Below are positions 1 through 6,851 of a stretch of 48,670 nucleotides of DNA, in pieces. Origin of the DNA: an uncultured Methylococcaceae bacterium (GTDB taxonomy: Bacteria > Pseudomonadota > Gammaproteobacteria > Methylococcales > Methylococcaceae). The notes under the pieces were generated by a model, which was given only the letters and a program-made list of their open reading frames with translations, made no database searches and was not told where the DNA came from. Numbering within the stretch: the stretch's first letter is position 1; each line of letters starts with the position of its first letter. The stretch spans positions 1-48,670 of the forward strand of contig CAIWDB010000079.1 in NCBI GenBank assembly GCA_903911305.1, in the 5' to 3' direction. The position numbers were made by a program, and so were the translations under genes.

Positions 1-1164
1 ATACAACGAGACATCGTGCAGCACGGGCTGGTTGGGTCGGTAGCCAAATGTCACGTTGCGTAATTCGATGGAAGGTTCTTGGTTTTTCAGGGTGACGGCA
101 GCGGGTTTGTCGCTAATCGCCACCGGCACATCCAGAACTTCGAAAATCCGATGTCCGGCGGCCATCGCGCTTTGCATCGTGGTATATTGCATTGACAAGG
201 TGCGGATTGGATCGAAAAAACGCTGCACATAAAAAATGTAAGCCACCATGACCCCTACCCCCAAGGTGCCTGACAGCACTTTGTCGCCGCCGACGATGAC
301 GACAATGCCCATGGCGATGCCGGTTAGAATATCAACTGCGGGAACCATGATTTGGGAGGCACGGGACGAACCAATTTGGGCATCCAGATTCTCCTTTGCC
401 CGCACTTGGTAACGCTCGAAATTAATCGCCTCCCGCCTGTTTTCCTGTACGGTGCGAATGCCGTTGATGTTCTCGGCAAGCGCTGCGTTGGCGCTGGATG
501 AGGCTTCCCGTGCCCGGCGAAAGCGAGGTCGCGCCCACGGAATCCACGCGGCGCGAATCAAGATTAAGAGTGGCAGCACGGTCAAGGTCAGTAGCCCTAA
601 CGACAAATCCATCCACAGCAACACGCCGACAATCCCTAGCAGTAGGAAAAAATCGCCGATAGCCGACACCGAGTTTTCCATGAACTCTTGCAGCGCATTC
701 ACATCGCTTTGCAAGCGAGCCATGAGCCGTCCGACTTGAGTTTGATCGAGGAAGGACAGAGACACATCCTGTAAATGGGCAAACATCGCCCGACGCAGGT
801 CGAAAATGACCCGTTGTGCCAGCCGTGCCGACATGGATTCTTGCAAGTAGCCCAACACCCCGTTGAGCACAATCAGTACACCAAAGCCAATTAGTACGAC
901 ATGCAAGGGCAGCACGGAATGGCCGACCGCACTATCCACCGCATAGCGGACGGTCAAAGGGATGCTCACTTGGACAGCGGTAGCCAAGGCCACAGCGATC
1001 AGCGCATAAATTAAAGTGCTGCGGTAAGGGTGGACGTAGCCAAACAGTCGGCGCACAATCCCGGAGTCGAAGCGGGTCAGGGCGTCATCGCCGAAATCGT
1101 GATGCCGTTCAACTCCAAAACTTCCTCTGTGACCTCCGCCTCCATCACCTCGCGTCACGCTCAT
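1..1164 (-). CDS. ABC transporter, exporter type (permease-ATPase fusion), 3' part missing
   Basis: The gene runs off the left edge, so only the first 388 codons are present. They encode a cytoplasmic N-terminal arm and a six-helix type I exporter membrane domain, followed by the first strands of the nucleotide-binding domain (IELRNVTFGY near residue 368). The Walker A, signature and Walker B motifs lie outside the window. The ATG at 1164 is preceded by a near-perfect Shine-Dalgarno (GGGAGGT, 6 bases away). It starts 43 bases after the stop of the exporter at 1208-3172 on the same strand, so the two probably form a heterodimer. That partner has Asp instead of the catalytic Glu, which predicts that this subunit carries the competent ATPase site. 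The substrate cannot be read from sequence; the neighbouring sulfonate genes make an organosulfur compound or its product possible. Confidence 0.85.
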   Translation of the reverse strand, partial: MSVTRGDGGGGHRGSFGVERHHDFGDDALTRFDSGIVRRLFGYVHPYRSTLIYALIAVALATAVQVSIPLTVRYAVDSAVGHSVLPLHVVLIGFGVLIVLNGVLGYLQESMSARLAQRVIFDLRRAMFAHLQDVSLSFLDQTQVGRLMARLQSDVNALQEFMENSVSAIGDFFLLLGIVGVLLWMDLSLGLLTLTVLPLLILIRAAWIPWARPRFRRAREASSSANAALAENINGIRTVQENRREAINFERYQVRAKENLDAQIGSSRASQIMVPAVDILTGIAMGIVVIVGGDKVLSGTLGVGVMVAYIFYVQRFFDPIRTLSMQYTTMQSAMAAGHRIFEVLDVPVAISDKPAAVTLKNQEPSIELRNVTFGYRPNQPVLHDVSLY

Positions 1165-1207
1165 TAGGTTACCTCCCCTATTGTAGGAAAACCATCAAAT
1201 CTATTCA

Positions 1208-3172
1208 TCAAGCTACCTCCAAAGGTCTTTTCCGATGGCGTGCGGGTGGTGCATGGGCATCGGTTCGGTTTTGCAACGCCCATAGATCGGCGTAGGCTCC
1301 ATCTTCCTGCAGCAGTCTGGCATGAGTTCCGCGCTGGACGATCCTACCCTGATTTAATACGATGATTTCGTCGGCATGCAGCAGCGAACTGAGTCGGTGT
1401 GCAATGATGATCGTGCCTCGGTTGCGCACGGCAGAGTGTAGCGAGGAGCGAACCCTCTGCTCGGTGGTCGCGTCAATGGCGGCAGTGGAGTCGTCCAAGA
1501 CTATGATTGCCTGCTCGGCAAGCAGGCTCCGTGCAATGGATAGGCGCTGGCGTTGCCCACCCGACAAAGCCACGCCGCGCTCGCCGACGCGGGTTCCGTA
1601 GCCCTTGGGCAGTCCGGCTACATGCTCGTGGATTTGTGCGATGGAGGCCGCTTCGACGACGCGCTGCTCCTCGGCCCAGGGTTCGGCATAGGCCACATTG
1701 TCATGCACCGACACGTCAAATAGGAAAATCTCCTGCTGCACCAATCCTACGGCGCGACGCAAAGAATCCAAGGTCACATCACGAATGTCCTGACCATCCA
1801 AGGTTATCTTGCCAAAGGTGACATCGTAAAAGCGCGGAATCAGATGGGCTAGGGTCGATTTGCCGCTACCGGGCGGGCCGACGATGCCTAGCGTCTTACC
1901 CGGGCCCACTTCAAAGCTGATGTCGGACAAAATTTTACGTCCGCCCTTCCCTAAGGTATAGGCGAAATCCACCGACTCAAAACGCAACACGCCTTGGGTT
2001 ATCACCAAATTCTTGGCATCCGGCGCATCTTGTATTTCCGGTTCCGCATCCAGCACCTCAAACAGCCGACTCCCCGCCGAGGCTGCCCGCGAGCTAGAAT
2101 TGACGATCATGCCCACTTGGCGGATGGGTTGCTGCAAGATAGTCATGAAGGTCAAAAATTCGGTGAGTTCACCCACCGTCATTACGCCTTGACTCACTCG
2201 TTGACCGCCCACCCAAAGCACTAGCCCCATGGCGGTGTAATAGGCAAAGGCCATCAGGCTCATGGAACCCATGCGGATGGTGATGCGGCGGTTGGATAAT
2301 TGCAAAGCCGCCTTGGCTGCTTGATCGAATTTTGCCAGTTCCAAGGCTTTGCTGGCAAAGGCGCGGACCACACGCACACCTTGTAAGTTTTCTTCCATCG
2401 CCAAGGTCAGGTCAGACATCAGTTGTTGCAGGCGCTGCCAACTAAGCCGCAGCAGCAAACCCATACGGGTGGCCCGCCAAGCCACGAAGGGTACGAAGCT
2501 CAAAGCAATCAGGCCCAGTTGTAAGTCCATGCCCAATAGCCGCCAAGTCCCTACGCCCACCAACAACAGCAGAACCAAGGTCCGCAACAAGCCGGATTCA
2601 AGAAAGGCGCGGACGCCTTCCAAATCCAGCATACCACGAGCAATCAAGTCGCCTGAATGGTTCACATCATGGAAGCCGAAGCTGAGGCGCTGGAGCTTTT
2701 GAAAATAAGCCAGCCGCAAATCGTAGCCCACCCGTTGGGCCACGACCTCGCCCAAGTAGCCTTGTAAACCCGTCAACATACCCCGTAGCGCACAGGCAAC
2801 GACAATCATCAATGCGGTGGCTAGCAGCGCGGTACGGGGACTCGAAGAGTGAGCGTGACTGTCGCTGATCAAGCGATAGGCATGGTGTGCGGCATCCTTG
2901 AACAACTGCGGATTCAATTGTAAAAAGGTCACATGGGTTTCCCCTGTGTGAGTGTGGTCGTCAATGAATAGATGATGGGCCTGATCTATCGCCCGCCCCA
3001 ACAATCGCGGAGTCACTAGGTTGAACAAAGCGGATACTAAGGCGCATAACAAAGCGAACATCCATTGCCAGGGATAGCGGAAGCTCAATCGGGTCAGCCG
3101 CCCCAACACACGGGGCATGGCTTTGATATTGAGTTTGCCTAAGTCTAGGACGGTGGAAGGGGGCGTTTTCAT
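1208..3172 (-). CDS. ABC transporter, exporter type, with degenerate Walker B
   Basis: This 654-residue membrane protein has a six-helix exporter domain (about residues 35-350) fused to an ATPase domain. Visible motifs are Walker A GPPGSGKST (432-440), signature LSGGQ (536-540), Walker B ending LDD (559-561) and H-loop AHRLSS (His592). The residue after the Walker B Asp is Asp561 instead of the catalytic Glu, as in the impaired half of heterodimeric exporters. The loop between the first two helices (about 66-108) holds nine histidines, which is unusual and could bind metal. The ATG at 3172 overlaps the TGA of the broken hydrolase upstream (ATGA). The next gene starts 43 bases downstream. Exporter function is inferred from the fold; some transporters of this fold import metallophores. 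Confidence 0.9.
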   Translation of the reverse strand: MKTPPSTVLDLGKLNIKAMPRVLGRLTRLSFRYPWQWMFALLCALVSALFNLVTPRLLGRAIDQAHHLFIDDHTHTGETHVTFLQLNPQLFKDAAHHAYRLISDSHAHSSSPRTALLATALMIVVACALRGMLTGLQGYLGEVVAQRVGYDLRLAYFQKLQRLSFGFHDVNHSGDLIARGMLDLEGVRAFLESGLLRTLVLLLLVGVGTWRLLGMDLQLGLIALSFVPFVAWRATRMGLLLRLSWQRLQQLMSDLTLAMEENLQGVRVVRAFASKALELAKFDQAAKAALQLSNRRITIRMGSMSLMAFAYYTAMGLVLWVGGQRVSQGVMTVGELTEFLTFMTILQQPIRQVGMIVNSSSRAASAGSRLFEVLDAEPEIQDAPDAKNLVITQGVLRFESVDFAYTLGKGGRKILSDISFEVGPGKTLGIVGPPGSGKSTLAHLIPRFYDVTFGKITLDGQDIRDVTLDSLRRAVGLVQQEIFLFDVSVHDNVAYAEPWAEEQRVVEAASIAQIHEHVAGLPKGYGTRVGERGVALSGGQRQRLSIARSLLAEQAIIVLDDSTAAIDATTEQRVRSSLHSAVRNRGTIIIAHRLSSLLHADEIIVLNQGRIVQRGTHARLLQEDGAYADLWALQNRTDAHAPPARHRKRPLEVA

Positions 3173-3647
3173 GCTTGCTTAAGCCATGCCTCGAGCTTTG
3201 TCAAAAAGGGAGCACTCGCATGCACTTCCCGCCAAGGCTCATGTTGGTTAAAGCGCACCCGGCAGGTTTCATCATACGTGCCACAGCCCACCAAGACGAG
3301 ACGGGAAACCCGTTCAGGATGGCGTGCAGTGAAGGACAGGCCGAGCATCGCCCCCATGACCAGCCAACGATGGCGGATCGCCTAGGTGCCACAACGGACA
3401 AGTCGTCGATATGCTGGGCGACAGTCAGGGGGAGCACACCGGAACGGCGCTGTAGCGGTTCAAGGACGTTAAAATGGGGTGCTAGCAACCGGGCAAGACC
3501 CGCGACTGAGCCGGGCGCTCCTGGCCCACCGTGGAGTACAACAACATCTGTTCCTTGGAAACCATGGCGGCGGACTTGAATAGGTTCTAGCGAGTTCAAT
3601 TTTGGTTTATCCGGGTATTTAGAACCGGCAATGCCGGGGGCAAGCAA
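3169..3647 (-). pseudogene. alpha/beta hydrolase remnant (frameshift and internal deletion)
   Basis: The first part reads through an oxyanion-type HGGPGAPGS motif to a nucleophile elbow GWSWG (GxSxG). The reading frame then shifts at a run of five G (3351-3355 on the plus strand). The second frame continues AMLGLSFTARHPERV and LVLVGCGTYD, as expected for this family. The text then jumps to HEPWREVHASAPFL, which resembles the extreme C-terminus with the catalytic His. The lid and the acid region appear deleted: about 165 residues remain where 240-280 are usual. The only start in the first frame is TTG at 3647, five codons after a stop. The end overlaps the ATG of the exporter at 3172. I consider it non-functional; the frameshift alone could be a sequencing error, the deletion not. 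Confidence 0.75.
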
Positions 3648-3681
3648 CGTCAGCCCGCCCTAAATTTCAACGCCCATACGA

Positions 3682-3712
3682 AAACCCTTGGGCGTTATCC
3701 ACCCAAGGGTTT
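3682..3712 (-). terminator. rho-independent terminator after the aldolase-like gene
   Basis: A perfect 11-bp inverted repeat (AAACCCTTGGG / CCCAAGGGTTT) with a 9-base loop lies 30 bases after the stop codon at 3742. Read on the minus strand it is followed by TTTTCG. The plus-strand side has no T run. It should separate the receptor-monooxygenase-aldolase operon from the hydrolase remnant and ABC genes. Confidence 0.75.
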
Positions 3713-3741
3713 CGAGCACTCGTTGGCAGAGCGGGAGAATC

Positions 3742-4470
3742 TTATTTGTCCGTCGGCGGAATCAAGCCTAGTTCAAGGGCTTGGTCATACAACCCGCCCA
3801 TATTCCATTGCTGCTTCCAAACGCCCGGCCCCAAATCCCTTGAGCCGCCGATGGATTCGGCGAGGATTTGTAGCCGCGCACCCTCTTCCAAAATCAGGAT
3901 GTACTCGGCTAGTTCGCGCAAGCCTTTCTTGCCCCACACCGTTGATCCACCATTGGCTTCAAGAATGGCTTGGGTGTGCGGGTTTTCTTGGATGCGGTCA
4001 AGGATAAAATCCACTTCTTGCTGGCGGCGGTCGATGTAGACCGGAATCTCTTTGAATAGTTTGAAGCGAATGACCGGAACATAGCGAATCGGAAGGCTGC
4101 GATGAGTCTGCGCCCACGCGCCCAAATGCGGGCTATGGACATGGGAGATAGTCGTTACATCGGCGTGTTGCTGAAACAGCTTTAAGTAGCGGCCCGCTCC
4201 CGCACTGGATTTCCCCAAATAGACGGTGCCATCGAAACCAACTACTGTAGGAGTAACTTCTTTGTCGGGATTGAAAGGACCGGGGTAATTGACGATAACC
4301 AATTTTTCTTCATTCGGTACTCGCTCGACAAATCCAACAGTGCCTTGGGCGGTGGTAGTGCCGGTTTCTCGGAATACTCGGAATGCCAACTTGGCATCTT
4401 CAGTGGTTTTTTCCACGAAAGCGCGGACTTCCGGGGTTAAAGTGGGAAGGGTTGTGACGGGGACTGACAT
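3742..4470 (-). CDS. class II aldolase/adducin-like protein, copy 1
   Basis: This 242-residue protein belongs to the class II aldolase/adducin fold, whose members cleave or epimerise sugar phosphates with a metal ion. The core metal motif HVHSPH is present (His110, His112, His115). The usual third His (NHG) is replaced by ANGG (172-175), and the Glu normally after the PSSE-type turn is Ala or Gly (KSSAGAG, 87-93). Ordinary aldolase chemistry is therefore doubtful. I chose ATG 4470 because AAAGG lies 8 bases upstream; the frame stays open to 4524, but those ATGs lack a ribosome site. It follows the two SsuD-like monooxygenases by 78 bases, probably in one operon, so it may act on their carbon product. 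A paralogue with the same losses is at 21927-22604. Confidence 0.8.
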   Translation of the reverse strand: MSVPVTTLPTLTPEVRAFVEKTTEDAKLAFRVFRETGTTTAQGTVGFVERVPNEEKLVIVNYPGPFNPDKEVTPTVVGFDGTVYLGKSSAGAGRYLKLFQQHADVTTISHVHSPHLGAWAQTHRSLPIRYVPVIRFKLFKEIPVYIDRRQQEVDFILDRIQENPHTQAILEANGGSTVWGKKGLRELAEYILILEEGARLQILAESIGGSRDLGPGVWKQQWNMGGLYDQALELGLIPPTDK

Positions 4471-4548
4471 AGTGGCTGCCTTTAATGTATGAGTCATGTG
4501 GTGGCGGGAGCGATGAACATTCATTCGCTCCCATAACGTAGAAGTGGA

Positions 4549-5712
4549 TTAACCCACCGCCCGCAGCACAGCCGACCCAGAAGGCCGTCCGCGCACCAGA
4601 GGCAGCACTTCTTCGCCTACCCGGTAGGCTTCCTCCAAGTGGGGCGTACTGGCCAAAATGAATGCATCAGCCCCTAGCCTGACCAAGTCGTCCAATCGTT
4701 CAGCCACCTGCTCGTAGCTACCGACGATACCTTGGGTCTGTCCACCTCTCAACAGACTGAAGCCTGACCAGACATTGGGTTCGATGATCAGATCTTTGTA
4801 GCTGTTGATGGTTGTCGGCCTAAAATCTCGTTGCCTTGCCGCACCAACCGACTCGCTGCGTTCGCCAGTGCCTTGGAAGCGGGCCAAGGCGGCAGGATCG
4901 ATATTATCGAAGCCCCGGCGGATTTCCTCCCAAGCCTCTTCTTCAGTGGGACGGGCCACGATGTCCACACGCACGGCGCACTGAATTTTACGGCCTAGCA
5001 CATCGGTTCGCTCTTTCACGCGGTTAAATTTGTCGCGCAAGGCATCGAAAGGTTCCAGCCAAGACAAATAATAATCGGCATGTTTGGAGGCTGAGGCCAA
5101 GGCCGCATCCGATGATCCTGAAAAATAAATCTCCGGAAATTCCTCCGCAGACAACGGGTCGGGTAAGCCGGCATCTTCTACTTGGTAGAACTTGCCCTGA
5201 TAGGAGAATGGGCCACCATTCCACACCCCGCGCACCACGTCCAGAAATTCAGTGGTTCGGGCATAGCGGTCGTCGTGAGCCACGGAATCACCCCACCACA
5301 ATTGCTGAGGGCCACCGCCGCCGGTGATGATGTTGTATAAGGCTCGTCCCCCGGTGGCACGTTGTAAACTGGCCGTTTTGCGAGCGGCTACCACAGGATT
5401 TAGAAAGCCGGGTTGGAACGGGATCATGAAGCGGAAGGTTTTGGTTTCCCTAGCGAGAAAGGCCGAAATAACCCAAGGTTCGTCCGTACTCGGAAAAGAG
5501 GGGATTAAACCGCCTTGGAACCCGGAAATTTCCGCCGCACGGGCAATCTCCGCCAAATAGTCGATATAGCTCGTGCCGTCTTCACCGCCGCTAAGTCCGG
5601 GTTTGGTCAAATTGTCATTGCCGGGGAACCAGTCGCCACGCCAAGGTTTGCGGCTGCGGTGAGAACTGGGCTCGCCGTGGGTGGGAATTCGCCAAAAAAT
5701 GTCTATGGTCAT
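4549..5712 (-). CDS. SsuD-like FMNH2-dependent monooxygenase 1
   Basis: This 387-residue luciferase-like monooxygenase resembles alkanesulfonate monooxygenase SsuD along its length. SsuD uses FMNH2 and O2 to cut a C-S bond, giving an aldehyde and sulfite. Visible landmarks are the N-terminal strand FWRIPTHGE, ARAAEISGF near 55, GGRALYNIITGGG near 120, DRYARTTEFLDVVRG and the C-terminal HLEEAYRVGEEVLPL. The region around SVGAARQRD matches the SsuD segment that closes over the substrate. AGGAGA lies 8 bases before the ATG. It starts 23 bases after copy 2 and is followed by the aldolase-like gene. Its paralogue at 46381-47527 is frameshifted, which may leave this as the only working copy of its type. 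The substrate is not determined. Confidence 0.88.
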   Translation of the reverse strand: MTIDIFWRIPTHGEPSSHRSRKPWRGDWFPGNDNLTKPGLSGGEDGTSYIDYLAEIARAAEISGFQGGLIPSFPSTDEPWVISAFLARETKTFRFMIPFQPGFLNPVVAARKTASLQRATGGRALYNIITGGGGPQQLWWGDSVAHDDRYARTTEFLDVVRGVWNGGPFSYQGKFYQVEDAGLPDPLSAEEFPEIYFSGSSDAALASASKHADYYLSWLEPFDALRDKFNRVKERTDVLGRKIQCAVRVDIVARPTEEEAWEEIRRGFDNIDPAALARFQGTGERSESVGAARQRDFRPTTINSYKDLIIEPNVWSGFSLLRGGQTQGIVGSYEQVAERLDDLVRLGADAFILASTPHLEEAYRVGEEVLPLVRGRPSGSAVLRAVG

Positions 5713-5735
5713 CGGTTTTCTCCTATGAATGGCGC

Positions 5736-6812
5736 TTACGCGGCTTTGGATAATTGGGTGGCAATGCGGGAACGGACGACTGGCAGGACTTGCTCGCCGA
5801 TCCGGTAGGCTTCTTCAAAATGTGGGATTGCGGCAAGCACAAAGCTGGATATGCCAATATCGGCATACTTGGTTAGCCGTTCTGCCACTTGTCCGTAACT
5901 ACCTACCAACGATGCGGCGGCACCCGTCTGCGCGGTGGCAAAGCCGGCCCATAGATTGGGACCTACCACCGGATCGGTGGATCCGACGGCCCTTCCCGAT
6001 TGCGCTAGAAACCGCTGAGCATCATGCACGGCTTCATCCTCGGTTTCCCGGGCAAGCACATCTATGCGCAAGCCAAAGGCAATCCGACGGCCCTGTACTG
6101 CGGCGAGGCCTTGCAGGGTAGCGACACTTGCCTTGAGTTCTTCGGCAGGGGCTGCATCCAAAATATGGACATCCGCCGATCGTGCAGACAAGCGCAAAGC
6201 CTCAGGCGTGTTGCCGGACAAATAGATCAGCGGCACGGGATGGTTAGCCAGAGGCCCATTGAAGCCCCCGTCCAGCACTTCAAAAAACTGCCCTTTGAAG
6301 CTGAACGGCGATTGGGTGAGAACACCTCTTGCCACTTCGACAAACTCCCCGATGCGTGGAAGGCGTTCGCTATCGGCAGCATAATCGCCATGACGGCGAC
6401 GCAAGGCCGCATCGCCTCCTTGGCTGATCTGCCAAGCAAATCGACCTCCTGTAAAACGCTGGAAACTGACGGCGTTTTTGGCTGCGTAAACCGCTGAACC
6501 GCGAGATGCCTCAAACTCGGTCAGCAGCTTGAGGCGACGCGAACTGCGCGCTAGATAACCGGCGACGATCCATGATTCATCCCCTTCCAAATCGTTTTGA
6601 ATCTGGATACCATCGAAACCGGCCAAATCTGCCGCACGTGCAATCTGGTGTAGGTGGTCAAGGAAATTAAAGCGGTCGCCACGCGGGTCACTGACCCCTT
6701 CGGTGAAGGGTGGGCGCGAACTTGCAGTACGTTCGCCACGGCGGGTTTGACCGGCGTCGCCATAGCGTCCGTCGCCACTGGTGGGCAATTGCCAAATAAA
6801 TTCAATCGTCAT
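5736..6812 (-). CDS. SsuD-like FMNH2-dependent monooxygenase 2
   Basis: This 358-residue luciferase-like enzyme is of the SsuD type. It starts MTIEFIWQLP and has ARAADLAGFDG, a flavin-region motif GGRFAWQISQGG, and the ending HFEEAYRIGEQVLPVV. It is shorter and clearly divergent from its neighbour at 4549-5712, so the pair may be two enzymes for different sulfonates or two steps. The closest relative in the window is the IS-truncated gene at 47539 (IWQLP/FWQLP and SGDGR near the start in both). AAAGGAAAG precedes the ATG. It lies 39 bases downstream of the TonB receptor, consistent with uptake and oxidation in one operon. Reduced flavin would have to come from a separate reductase such as the one at 28304. 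Confidence 0.86.
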   Translation of the reverse strand: MTIEFIWQLPTSGDGRYGDAGQTRRGERTASSRPPFTEGVSDPRGDRFNFLDHLHQIARAADLAGFDGIQIQNDLEGDESWIVAGYLARSSRRLKLLTEFEASRGSAVYAAKNAVSFQRFTGGRFAWQISQGGDAALRRRHGDYAADSERLPRIGEFVEVARGVLTQSPFSFKGQFFEVLDGGFNGPLANHPVPLIYLSGNTPEALRLSARSADVHILDAAPAEELKASVATLQGLAAVQGRRIAFGLRIDVLARETEDEAVHDAQRFLAQSGRAVGSTDPVVGPNLWAGFATAQTGAAASLVGSYGQVAERLTKYADIGISSFVLAAIPHFEEAYRIGEQVLPVVRSRIATQLSKAA

Positions 6813-6851
6813 TGTCTTTCCTTTTTTAGGTAAGGATATTAGGAAAAGGGT

